64,000 nucleotides of DNA from Dryocola clanedunensis_A (GCA_038405435.1 JBBYHZ010000003.1), one strand, 5' to 3'. Positions 17,540 through 25,995 are shown, counted from the stretch's first letter. A program made the numbers and translations. Notes: a model not told the origin generated them from the sequence alone.

Positions 17540-17578
17540 AGACGCACGTCATCTGTTTCTTCATAAAAGGAATGCAAA

Positions 17579-18087
17579 ATGAAAATACGACATTACCTCG
17601 TGGTACTGGGTGCCCTGCTGCTGGCGGGCTGTAGCCAGCCGACGGCGAACGCGGAAAGCCGGGGAGGGGGCGGAACCATAGAGGCAATCAACCATTTCAG
17701 CGTCGACGGTCAGTCCGGTATTGACATCATTGGGCCATACCAGGGCGGTGGTGGGGGCTGCTGCTATGGCGTGCCAGCGAAATGGCGGCCGGGTATGACG
17801 GTCAAAATCGACTGGGAGACGGGGGTGGGTGGCTCAGCAGATTTTCCGGGGTTTGGTGATGACGCCAAGTACCTGGCCTGGGAAAAAAAATGAAGGCCCA
17901 GAATAAGCAGCACAGCGCGGTGGTACCGGTACCGGACTATACGGGGCAGGAAATCTGCGGGATCACGGTGCATTTTCTGCCCTGTGATGAGGTGAAAGTG
18001 ACCACCAGCTGTGCCAACTATGGCCACCCGGAACACCCCGTTAAAGAGCCTCTTAAGATGCCGGAGCCAAAAGTATGTCCGAAATAA
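17579..18087 (+). pseudogene. Tli immunity lipoprotein copy 3, frameshifted at an A8 run
   Basis: It begins like the other copies (Cys18 lipobox, ESRGGGG spacer) but differs in two ways. First, 21 bases encoding HTKWAIN are missing; in the intact copies this segment lies between short direct repeats (CAATCAAYCAT), a typical slipped-strand deletion. Second, the A9 run present in copies 1 and 4 is A8 here, so the frame ends after WEKK with TGA at 17891-17893, giving 104 residues. The remaining 65 codons are intact and begin at an ATG overlapping that stop (ATGA). It may be dead, restored by a -1 ribosomal slip or RNA-polymerase slippage, or split by reinitiation. A sequencing error in the run cannot be excluded. 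Confidence 0.8.
17884..17893 (+). other. A-AAA-AAA slippery heptamer followed directly by TGA
   Basis: In the reading frame of copy 3 the codons are GAA AAA AAA TGA. The heptamer A-AAA-AAA is therefore in the exact X-XXY-YYZ phase used for -1 frameshifting, and a stop codon follows at once. A -1 slip gives ...AAA AAA ATG AAG..., exactly the sequence of copies 1 and 4. No convincing stimulatory stem-loop or internal Shine-Dalgarno was identified. Confidence 0.6.
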
Positions 18088-18119
18088 TCACCGATCTGGC
18101 TTTAATTCCCCTTCAGTAA
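18075..18119 (+). pseudogene. relic of the lipase start codon region, unit 3
   Basis: This is the third copy of the 14-codon frame starting MSEIITDLA, in the same overlap position at the end of immunity copy 3. The three relics have identical sequence, so they were duplicated after the first one had formed. Confidence 0.75.
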
Positions 18120-18157
18120 TGCTTAGCCATGCCATCGCGAAAAGTCATGGCTAAGCA
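18120..18157 (+). repeat. perfect 12-bp inverted repeat between immunity copies 3 and 4
   Basis: It has the same TGCTTAGCCATG/CATGGCTAAGCA stem and 14-base loop as in unit 2. The flanking 60 bases up to the next ribosome site are also the same. Confidence 0.82.
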
Positions 18158-18196
18158 AGACGCACGTCATCTGTTTCTTCATAAAAGGAATGCAAA

Positions 18197-18730
18197 ATGA
18201 AAATACGACATTACCTCGTGGTGCTGGGTGCCCTGCTGCTGGCGGGCTGTAGCCAGCCGCCGGCGAAAGCCGAAACCCGAAGCGGTGGTGGTGGAACCAT
18301 TGTTGCCATCAACCATACCCGATGGGCAATCAATCATTTCAGCGTCGACGGTCAGTCGGGGATAGACATTATCGGGCCGTATCAGGGCGGTGGTGGGGGC
18401 TGCTGCTATGGTGTGCCTGCGAAATGGCGGCCGGGTATGACGGTCAAAATCGACTGGGAAACGGGGCTGGGTGGCTCAAAGGGGTTTCCGGGCTTTGCTG
18501 ACTGGGAAAAATATAAGGCCTGGGAAAAAAAAATGAAGGCCCAGAATAAGCAGCACAGCGCGGTGGTACCGGTACCGGACTATACGGGGCAAAAAACCTG
18601 CGGGATTACGGTGCACTTTATGCCCTGTGATGAGGTAAAAGTGACCACCAGCTGTGTGAGCCCCGGCCGGCCGGGCTATCCAATCAACGAGCCGCTGCAG
18701 ATGCCGGAGCCGAAAGTATGTCCAAAATAA
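18197..18730 (+). CDS. Tli immunity lipoprotein copy 4, adjacent to the lipase (DUF3304-like)
   Basis: This 177-residue lipoprotein (Cys18) overlaps the lipase start by 13 bases, so it is the most likely cognate immunity protein and should be co-translated with the effector. It has the ETRSGGGG spacer and the shared core. It is the most diverged copy at two places: the patch after KIDWETG (GGSKGFPGFADWEKYKAW) and the C-terminus, where SPGRPGYPINEPLQ replaces the NYGHPEHP version of the others. Those are good candidates for the effector-contacting surface. The A9 run is intact. The role is inferred from its position next to a Tle1-type lipase. Confidence 0.85.
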   Translation: MKIRHYLVVLGALLLAGCSQPPAKAETRSGGGGTIVAINHTRWAINHFSVDGQSGIDIIGPYQGGGGGCCYGVPAKWRPGMTVKIDWETGLGGSKGFPGFADWEKYKAWEKKMKAQNKQHSAVVPVPDYTGQKTCGITVHFMPCDEVKVTTSCVSPGRPGYPINEPLQMPEPKVCPK

Positions 18731-21168
18731 TCACCGATCTGGCGTGGTTCCCGCCGGCGTTTCCGGCTCAGGGGCGTTTACCCACTCAGGCTGCGCTGGT
18801 TGGCACAAACTGCGCGCAGCAGGACAACCTCGAGCTTGCCTACCGGCAGGAGCTCTGCCTGGCCGCCGGGCGACGCGTGGAGCCCCCCTGCTGTAAAACT
18901 TTGCATATCAGCCTGTTTTTTGACGGCACCGGCAATAACCTCAATCACGACTTATATATTGCTGACCCGAAGCACCCCACCAATATTGCCCGTCTGTTTC
19001 GCGCCGCCATCGGCCAGGGCTATGCCGGCGGGCTGGCGGACAAAAAAGCGGAGCTGCTGGATGCCAGCGGCAGCGGCGATAATAAATACTATAAATATTA
19101 TATTCCCGGCGTCGGGACGCCTTTCCCCGAGGTGAACGATCTGGATTTCAGCATGATGGGGCTGGCGGCGGCGACTCACGGGGAGGACCGTATCAACTGG
19201 GGGCTGCTGCGGATTATCGATGCCCTGAAGAGGACGATGGGCCTGGATACGCTGTCGGACGACGAAAGCTGGAAGGCGGTGGATAAAATGGCAACCTCTA
19301 TGGCGTCCTTTGGGCTGACCGGGGCGGCTAACCGTTTTGAGACCTTCCAGAGCCTGCTGAAAGATATGGCACCAGACCTGCAAAAAGCCCTGGTGCCTGG
19401 CGAACCAGGAAAGCCGAAGCTGTTAGGTATCAAGCTATACGTGTACGGCTTTTCGCGCGGGGCGGCGGCGGCGCGGACCTTTGTTAACTGGCTCAGCGAG
19501 CTGCTGCCAAAGCCTGAAGAGGGAAAGGACCAACCCGAGCAGTGCCTGGCGGTGGGGGGGCTGCAAATTCCGCTCAGCGTCGAGTTCCTTGGCCTGCTGG
19601 ATACGGTGGCCTCGGTGGGGGTAGCGCATATCGCCCCTGTGGCGGAAGGGCATATGGGCTGGGCGGACGGAACCCAGGAGCTGCCGGCAGAGAAGATCTA
19701 CGGTGGGTTGATCAAAAAGTGCGTCCATCTGGTCTCTTCCCACGAGCAGCGGCTGTGCTTCCCGCTGGATTCGATCCGCCGCCCGGATGGTAAGTATCCG
19801 GCAAACAGCCTGGAGGTGGTTTATCCGGGTATGCACTCGGACCTTGGGGGAGGCTACCCGCCAGGGGATCAGGGGAAAGCAAATGGTGATGGCGACAGTT
19901 TGCTGTTGTCACAAATTGCGTTGAATGAGATGTATGCCGCTGCTTTTGAATCTGGAGCTCCTCTAAAAGCCCCTTCAGATAGTTTACCTGAAGATCTTAA
20001 TTCTCAGCGGTGGAGAGTCATGGACATTGATGTTATTTCAGAGTTTGCCGCGGCTCCACATCTAATAAATCGTTTCAATGCCTGGCGCGAAATAACCCTC
20101 GGCCTGACAACTCCCGATAACCCCATTCCACCCGAACAAGCGGCAAAATACGATCCGCCGCGCGCGCCGGTCAGCCTGGAGAAAGCCCTTGAAGATCAGA
20201 TGGGCTGGATCACCGCGTGGCGTATCAATCGCTATGCCGGGGGAACCTACAAGACCCAGCGCTTCTATGTCGATTCGGCGGCCAACGGGCTGGATAAAGA
20301 CAGCGATCCGCTGGTCAGAAAGCAGTCTGAGGCAGACTGGAAAGAAGCACAGAAAAAAGTTGACGATGCTCGCCGGGAAAGGAAAGCCGCACATACTGCG
20401 GATGATGGCTTCCTGATGCTTCCGCCGGGGCCGAAGGATTTCGACGCCGCGCTGGGGCAAACCCAGCTGCGCCAGGCGGCCGAGGAGTTCAGGGAAGATT
20501 ACAGCGGCCTCTCCCGATCGGATACCGGTAACTGGCTGTTTACTGCCGTTGATTCAATGAGTAACGCTATCTTTCTGCTGAATAACGACAATGAGTACGG
20601 CGAGTGGCAGAAAATAAAAACCGCCGGAGACGATCGTAAGGAAGTGCTTTTCCCCGCTACCGGAGAAGCGAGCAACGCCACGCAGCCTGCCGGGCTGGTG
20701 CGGGCGCTGTTTGACGATCAGGTCCATGATTCCCGCGCGTGGTTTATGCACAACGCCTTCGGCTCCCGCGAACCCTGGGGCAGCTATTTCCTCTACCGGA
20801 TGATCTATTTCGGCAGCTGCAGCAGTAAGCCGATGACGCCGCTGATGATTGCCGGGGCGGTGGTGGGGGTCGCGACCCTTGCCGCAGGCGCGGCCGTTAT
20901 CATCAAACAGAAAAGCGCGAAGGGCAAACTCGCGGGGCTTGCCGGTACCGTGGGGGCCGTTTACCTCGAAACACAGGCCATCGATCTGCTTTCCGGCAAA
21001 CCGCTCCCGATGCTGCCTGATGCCGCACAGCTGCAGGCGCCAACGATGGAGCCAGGCACGGTGGTTGCACAGCAAACTCAGGTCATCAGCGATCGGCGGC
21101 TGGCGCTGGCAAAATCGATGATTGAGTCCAACTGGGCGGAAACTCTTAAGGCGACCGTAACGGCCTGA
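18718..21168 (+). CDS. Tle1-like T6SS phospholipase effector (DUF2235)
   Basis: This 816-residue lipase is expected to attack membrane phospholipids of rival cells from the periplasm. DUF2235 features run in order: FFDGTGNN at 67-74; the nucleophile elbow GFSRG at 244-248 (Ser246) followed by AAAART; SSHEQRLCFPLDS near 340; and HSDLGGGY at 373-380 (Asp375), a likely acid of the triad. A hydrophobic helix (MIAGAVVGVATLAAGAAVII) lies in the C-terminal part near 705-725, which may help membrane access. It lies after the vgrG-adaptor pair and the immunity genes and before a PAAR gene, the standard cargo arrangement. It overlaps immunity copy 4. It looks intact, in contrast to the three start relics upstream. 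Confidence 0.9.
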   Translation: MSKIITDLAWFPPAFPAQGRLPTQAALVGTNCAQQDNLELAYRQELCLAAGRRVEPPCCKTLHISLFFDGTGNNLNHDLYIADPKHPTNIARLFRAAIGQGYAGGLADKKAELLDASGSGDNKYYKYYIPGVGTPFPEVNDLDFSMMGLAAATHGEDRINWGLLRIIDALKRTMGLDTLSDDESWKAVDKMATSMASFGLTGAANRFETFQSLLKDMAPDLQKALVPGEPGKPKLLGIKLYVYGFSRGAAAARTFVNWLSELLPKPEEGKDQPEQCLAVGGLQIPLSVEFLGLLDTVASVGVAHIAPVAEGHMGWADGTQELPAEKIYGGLIKKCVHLVSSHEQRLCFPLDSIRRPDGKYPANSLEVVYPGMHSDLGGGYPPGDQGKANGDGDSLLLSQIALNEMYAAAFESGAPLKAPSDSLPEDLNSQRWRVMDIDVISEFAAAPHLINRFNAWREITLGLTTPDNPIPPEQAAKYDPPRAPVSLEKALEDQMGWITAWRINRYAGGTYKTQRFYVDSAANGLDKDSDPLVRKQSEADWKEAQKKVDDARRERKAAHTADDGFLMLPPGPKDFDAALGQTQLRQAAEEFREDYSGLSRSDTGNWLFTAVDSMSNAIFLLNNDNEYGEWQKIKTAGDDRKEVLFPATGEASNATQPAGLVRALFDDQVHDSRAWFMHNAFGSREPWGSYFLYRMIYFGSCSSKPMTPLMIAGAVVGVATLAAGAAVIIKQKSAKGKLAGLAGTVGAVYLETQAIDLLSGKPLPMLPDAAQLQAPTMEPGTVVAQQTQVISDRRLALAKSMIESNWAETLKATVTA

Positions 21169-21186
21169 TTCAGGGAGGGATGAAGG

Positions 21187-21444
21187 ATGAAAGCAGTGAT
21201 ACGCGAGGGCGATACCCTGCGGGAGCACGGTGGGAAAGTGCTGGGCGGGCATTATCTTTGCTTCGGGAAAGGGATTGCCTGCAAAGGCGATGCGGTGAAG
21301 TGCAATAAACATGGCATGACGGTCATCAGCGAAGGCAGTTCGTTATCGGAAGTGGACGGACAGCCGGTGGCGCTGCACGGTCACCGTTGTGCCTGCGGCT
21401 GCACGCTGGTGAGCTCCTTTCCCGATTGTGGCATTGAGCTGTGA
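21187..21444 (+). CDS. PAAR-domain spike tip protein
   Basis: This 85-residue single-domain PAAR protein forms the sharp cone at the end of the VgrG spike. It has the expected compact beta pattern with Gly turns, paired Cys/His residues that could bind the tip metal (KCNKHGMTVISEG; HGHRCACGC), and no added toxin domain. GGGAGGGATG upstream gives a good ribosome site. The stop overlaps the next gene's GTG (GTGA). With vgrG, the DUF4123 gene and the lipase it completes a loading set. Confidence 0.85.
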   Translation: MKAVIREGDTLREHGGKVLGGHYLCFGKGIACKGDAVKCNKHGMTVISEGSSLSEVDGQPVALHGHRCACGCTLVSSFPDCGIEL

Positions 21445-22580
21445 GGTCGTTACCGGAGTATCCACCCTACCGGGTCGCGCGCCCTCCTGATGGCAAGCGA
21501 TGGCTGTCAGCGGGCGCGCTGATGGTGTTGCTGTGCGGGGGCGGCGGCGCGCTGCTTCATCCTGCCGGGAGCGGTGCCGGGCTGGTTATAAAAGGAATGG
21601 CTGGCGCGGTGGTTCTGATGGGCGTGCTTTGGTTAATACGCCTGCTGTATTACCGGACTTCGGCCCATAACGCCCGATATTATGAACAACTGGTTGAGCA
21701 GCAGCAGCAGGCCTGGTGGGAGCAGCATCAACACCGTTTCGCGCTCAGTGAAATGGTACTGCTGGGCCCGGCCGGAACCGATACGCCACATTGGCTGCGG
21801 CTGCTAAAGCGGGAGCATCGGGTTCCTGAGATCAAAAATGAGTCGAGCGGGAAAGCGCTGCGCATCGGTCGAACGCTGGTCGATACGGTGGCTGAACGCG
21901 AGGCTTTGCTGGCAAAAATGCTGGTGCTGCAATGGCAGACGCAAAGCGCAGATTCCTCCTTTCCACGCTTATGGCGCTGCTACTGGCAGGGTTCTCTGGA
22001 TGCCTGGCGGGCATTCTGTACCCAAATGCAGGTTTCATTTCCGGACGTGGCGCTTCCTGAAAAACCGGAGACATGGCAAGGCGAAGCAACGTTGTCTGCA
22101 CTTGCCGCAACGGCTCAAACGCTCTCTGAAAAAGAGGCCATTCTGGTCGCCGGGTGTCATTCGATAGCTGCCTCGTTTGATTCTGCGCAGCCTGCCGGTG
22201 AGTCCGCTGCACTGTGTCTGGTCGCGCAGAAAGGGCTGGTCAGCCTCACCCGGGGGGAGTTTTACGATATCGCCGGGAAAGAGGTTTTAACCGCAGCCTG
22301 CGAGCGAGCGGAGCAGCAAAGCGAACTCGAAAAGCCGTCTGACGCCTGCATGCTGTTCTCGCAGCCGACGCTGCCCGCCCTGGCGCAAAGCGGCTGGAAT
22401 GTGACCCATCACGTTCAGGACCTTAACTGGGGGAACCCTGGTGATATGGAAATGCTTATCGTGCTGGTCCTGGCGGCCCTTTACGCAAAAAATTATCAAG
22501 AACCCTGCGGCTGGATAGCCAAAGATCCTCTACACACTCTCGCACTTGGAATTATTAAACCTTATGGTGAAGGAAAATAA
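21441..22580 (+). CDS. T6SS-locus inner-membrane protein of unknown function
   Basis: This 379-residue protein starts with GTG in a 4-base overlap with the PAAR gene. Two hydrophobic helices lie near residues 25-45 and 48-67 (LVIKGMAGAVVLMGVLWLIRLLYY), followed by a Gln-rich stretch (VEQQQQAWWEQHQHR) and a long soluble domain. The rest resembles no enzyme I recognise. Its last 17 bases overlap the chosen tssM start. The tight coupling to tssM and the membrane anchor suggest a helper of the TssJLM complex or of effector loading, but that is only context. It is a candidate for real study. Confidence 0.65.
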   Translation: MRSLPEYPPYRVARPPDGKRWLSAGALMVLLCGGGGALLHPAGSGAGLVIKGMAGAVVLMGVLWLIRLLYYRTSAHNARYYEQLVEQQQQAWWEQHQHRFALSEMVLLGPAGTDTPHWLRLLKREHRVPEIKNESSGKALRIGRTLVDTVAEREALLAKMLVLQWQTQSADSSFPRLWRCYWQGSLDAWRAFCTQMQVSFPDVALPEKPETWQGEATLSALAATAQTLSEKEAILVAGCHSIAASFDSAQPAGESAALCLVAQKGLVSLTRGEFYDIAGKEVLTAACERAEQQSELEKPSDACMLFSQPTLPALAQSGWNVTHHVQDLNWGNPGDMEMLIVLVLAALYAKNYQEPCGWIAKDPLHTLALGIIKPYGEGK

Positions 22581-25500
22581 ACCCGCTGAATTTTCTGTGC
22601 TTGCCACGGCGGCGTTGTTTGTTGCTACTGTCACGCTGCTTGTGTTGGCAGGTGGGTTGCTGTGGTGGTATTGGGGGGAAGATCTCTCCACGGAATGGGA
22701 CGTGATACGTCGAATCATGACGGCCTGTTTTGTTGTCCTGGGAGTGTCGCTCTGCGTACTGGTGCTGGGCTTTATCGCTTTTCATTTAATGATTCGGGAT
22801 AAAGTGATGGGAGAGGCTTCTTCCAGACCCGTCAAAAAGAAAAGAACGTCCCGGCTGCCGCTCAAGGCGGATATCAGCAGCCATCTCCGTCGCCGCTACA
22901 ACCTCTTCTGGCGCCACAAAGTCCGCCTGTTGCTGATCACCGGCGAGGAAGCCGCAATTGAACAACTGGTACCTGGCCTGCAGAAAAACCATTGGCTTGA
23001 AGGCAATCGCACGGTCCTCATTTACGGCGGAAGTCTGTCCGTCGATCCGGATAAGGAAAAATACACCGCGCTACGCAAACTGCGTCGCGGGCGCCCACTG
23101 GACGGGATTGTACGCGTCATGCCACAGTCGCTTAACCTGACGCCACAAATCAGCGATAACGATTTACGCGGGCTGGAAAAAATCAGCGAACTGCTGCGCT
23201 ATTCAGCCCCAGTCTGGCTGTGGAAGCTGTGTAGCAGCGGCTGGTCGCAGGCAAAGCGGGCAGAGCAGGCCGTAGGGGCAGCCTTCCCGCCGCGTGCAAT
23301 ACCAGATGTGATTACCAGCCAGCTCGAACAATTGCTGCCGGAACTTCGCGAACGGGGCGTGAGCCAGGCTGTGGAAAACACCCACCATGATTTTCTGCTG
23401 CGCCTGGGTCAGCATCTGAAAGAAGGGGGGATCGCCCGCTGGGTTCAGCAACTGACTCCGTGGCTGCATGCCACTCAGAAACATATTCCGTTACGGGGGC
23501 TGATGTTCAGCCTGCCACAGAGCGAACCGGCTGAAGCTTCTGAACGGCCTGAAGCTGACAAGTACATCTCCGAATCACAACGCCATGCGCTGACCCTGCC
23601 GGTAACCTGGCAGGGAATTGTTGATGACTGTGCCCGGGTACGTGGCCGCCGTGTTGGTATGGCCTGGGAGCAGACGCTGGCGTGGGCCATCATGGCTGCT
23701 ATCGGCATCTGGGGAGCCGGGCTGCTGCTCTCTTTTGCGCTGAACTATAACCAGATAAATTCTGTGGCAGGCAAAGCCCGCGCCCTGGTGGAACACCCCT
23801 CCGTTTCTGATTATCAGCTGACCGCACTGCACGAGCTGCGTAACGATGCCGGTCGCCTTAAGCACCATGTTCAGGAGGGAACGCCGTGGTACCAGCGTTT
23901 TGGCCTCGACCATAACAAGCAGCTGTTGGGGGCTATGCTCCCGTGGTACGGCGTGGCTAACAATCGTCTGATCCGCGACCCGGCCAACGCTGCGCTGAGC
24001 GAGAAACTGACCGCACTGGCCAACTCAGCGCCCAGCAGCGACCAGCGAGCTCAGCTGGCAAAGCCAGGTTATGACCAGCTGAAAGCCTGGCTGATGATGG
24101 GCCGCCCCGATAAAACGGATGGGGCGTTTTACGCACAAACCATGAAGGCCGTACAGCCGACCCGGACAGGCATATCCACCAGCCTCTGGCAGAGTCTGTC
24201 CACGGATCTGTGGGCGTTTTACATGAATGAACTGCCGCAGCAGCCGCAGTGGAAAATCATCCCCGACGCGCAGCTGGTCAGCCAGAGTCGTCAGGTGCTT
24301 TTGCAGCAGATTGGTCGCCGTAATGCTGAAAGCACACTGTACGAGAACATGCTCAAATCGGTGCGTCGTAACTTCGCCGACGTATCTCTGGAAGACATGA
24401 CCAGCGGTACCGACGCCCGCCGTCTGTTTAGCACCGATGAGGTGGTGCCGGGCATGTTCACCCGCCAGGCCTGGGAAGGGGGCATTCAACAGGCTATTGA
24501 GAAGGCGGCAAACTCGCGCCGGGATGAAATCGACTGGGTGTTGAGCGACAGCCGCAAGGCCGTTTCTGCCGACCTGTCGCCGGAAGCGCTGAAGGCACGC
24601 CTGACCCAGCGTTACTTCACGGACTTTGCCGGTAGCTGGCTGAGCTTCCTCAACAGCCTGCACTGGAACCCGGCTAATAACATTGCTGATGTGACCGACC
24701 AGCTGACGCTGATGAGCGACGTCCGCCAGTCACCGCTGATTGCGCTGATGAATACCCTTGCCTGGCAGGGGCAGACGGGTGAGCAGCGCGAAGGGCTGTC
24801 CGACTCGATCATTAAGTCGGCAAAAGACCTGATTGGTAGCAAAGACAAACCCGTTATCGATCAGAGTGCCGCCGGGCCACAGGGGCCGCTGGACGATACC
24901 TTCGGTCCGCTACTGACGCTGATGGGCAGAAACAAAGCCAGCAACGTCATGTCTGCTGACAGCACGTTAAGCCTGCAGACGTACCTGACCCGCATCACCC
25001 GCGTCCGCCTGCGGCTGCAGCAGATCGCGGGCGCATCCGACCCGCAGGAGATGATGCAGACCCTGGCCCAGACCGTGTTTCAGGGGAAAAGCGTTGACCT
25101 GACCGATACCCAGCAGTACGGCAGCCTGGTGGCAGCAAGCCTTGGAGAAGAGTGGAGTGGTTTTGGCAACACCCTGTTCGTACAGCCGCTGACGCAGGCC
25201 TGGGAAACGGTGCTGCAGCCGTCGGCCGCCAGCCTTAACGATCGCTGGAGTCGTTCCGTGGTGGCGAACTGGCATACGGCCTTTGACGGACGCTTCCCGT
25301 TTGCGGCCAGCAAAAGCGATGCTTCTTTACCGATGCTGGCTGAATTTATTCGCAAAGACAGCGGCCGTATCGACAGGTTCCTGACCCTCGAGCTCAACGG
25401 CGTGCTGCACAAAGAGGGCAGCCAGTGGGTGCCGGACACCGCGCACGGTCAGGGGCTGACCTTCAACCCGGCCTTTATCAAAGCCGTGAACCAGCTGAGC

Positions 25501-25995
25501 CAGCTTTCAGACATCCTGTTTACCGACGGCAGCCAGGGGATCAGCTTTGAACTGCAGGCCCGTCCGTCGTCGCAGGTGGTGGAAACACAGCTGACGATTG
25601 ACGGCCAGCAGCTCCGTTACTTCAACCAGATGGCCGACTGGCAGTCTTTCCGCTGGCCGGGCGAGACCTTTAAGCCGGGCGCGATGCTGACCTGGACCTC
25701 AACCAGCGCCGGGACGCGGCTGTTTGGCGATTACAGCGGGACCTGGGGCTTTATCCGCTGGCTGGATCAGGGCAAGCGTCAACAGCTCGACCGCAGCCAG
25801 TGGATGATGAGCTTTACTGCGCCGGATGGACGTACGCTGCAGTGGGTGCTGCGTTCTCAACTCGGAAAAGGTCCGCTGGCGCTGCTGGATCTGCGCGGTT
25901 TCACGCTGCCGGAAAAAATCTTCAGCGTGGATGCTTCCGCAACGACGCAGGCACTTAACGGCACCGATAACTCAGCCATGGACGGGACAGAATAA
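22564..25995 (+). CDS. tssM: T6SS membrane-complex protein TssM (IcmF family)
   Basis: With the ATG at 22564 it has 1143 residues; a TTG 18 bases upstream would add six. Two N-terminal membrane helices (about 13-35 and 52-75) are followed by a cytoplasmic domain, a third helix near 375-395 (MAAIGIWGAGLLLSFAL) and a large periplasmic part that would reach TssJ. Typical TssM segments include TRTGISTSLWQSL and, at the end, the DUF1215-like beta region WSFRWPGETFKPGAML. Where many TssM proteins have a Walker A motif, this one reads RLLLITGEEAAIEQL, without the Gly-Lys-Ser/Thr. It is coupled to both neighbours by overlaps. Confidence 0.94.
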   Translation: MVKENKPAEFSVLATAALFVATVTLLVLAGGLLWWYWGEDLSTEWDVIRRIMTACFVVLGVSLCVLVLGFIAFHLMIRDKVMGEASSRPVKKKRTSRLPLKADISSHLRRRYNLFWRHKVRLLLITGEEAAIEQLVPGLQKNHWLEGNRTVLIYGGSLSVDPDKEKYTALRKLRRGRPLDGIVRVMPQSLNLTPQISDNDLRGLEKISELLRYSAPVWLWKLCSSGWSQAKRAEQAVGAAFPPRAIPDVITSQLEQLLPELRERGVSQAVENTHHDFLLRLGQHLKEGGIARWVQQLTPWLHATQKHIPLRGLMFSLPQSEPAEASERPEADKYISESQRHALTLPVTWQGIVDDCARVRGRRVGMAWEQTLAWAIMAAIGIWGAGLLLSFALNYNQINSVAGKARALVEHPSVSDYQLTALHELRNDAGRLKHHVQEGTPWYQRFGLDHNKQLLGAMLPWYGVANNRLIRDPANAALSEKLTALANSAPSSDQRAQLAKPGYDQLKAWLMMGRPDKTDGAFYAQTMKAVQPTRTGISTSLWQSLSTDLWAFYMNELPQQPQWKIIPDAQLVSQSRQVLLQQIGRRNAESTLYENMLKSVRRNFADVSLEDMTSGTDARRLFSTDEVVPGMFTRQAWEGGIQQAIEKAANSRRDEIDWVLSDSRKAVSADLSPEALKARLTQRYFTDFAGSWLSFLNSLHWNPANNIADVTDQLTLMSDVRQSPLIALMNTLAWQGQTGEQREGLSDSIIKSAKDLIGSKDKPVIDQSAAGPQGPLDDTFGPLLTLMGRNKASNVMSADSTLSLQTYLTRITRVRLRLQQIAGASDPQEMMQTLAQTVFQGKSVDLTDTQQYGSLVAASLGEEWSGFGNTLFVQPLTQAWETVLQPSAASLNDRWSRSVVANWHTAFDGRFPFAASKSDASLPMLAEFIRKDSGRIDRFLTLELNGVLHKEGSQWVPDTAHGQGLTFNPAFIKAVNQLSQLSDILFTDGSQGISFELQARPSSQVVETQLTIDGQQLRYFNQMADWQSFRWPGETFKPGAMLTWTSTSAGTRLFGDYSGTWGFIRWLDQGKRQQLDRSQWMMSFTAPDGRTLQWVLRSQLGKGPLALLDLRGFTLPEKIFSVDASATTQALNGTDNSAMDGTE

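Noticed and set aside
17579..17893. Copy 3 as an ordinary 104-residue gene
   Set aside because: The remaining 65 codons are intact and conserved in the other copies, so this is a frameshifted full-length gene rather than a naturally short one.
16814..18119. The three 14-codon frames as real small genes
   Set aside because: They overlap the immunity genes, match only the lipase start and then diverge to a stop; effector-start relics explain them better.
16317..18730. Regular repeats suggestive of a CRISPR array
   Set aside because: The repeats are 600-base protein-coding units with signal peptides and ribosome sites, not short repeats with unique spacers.
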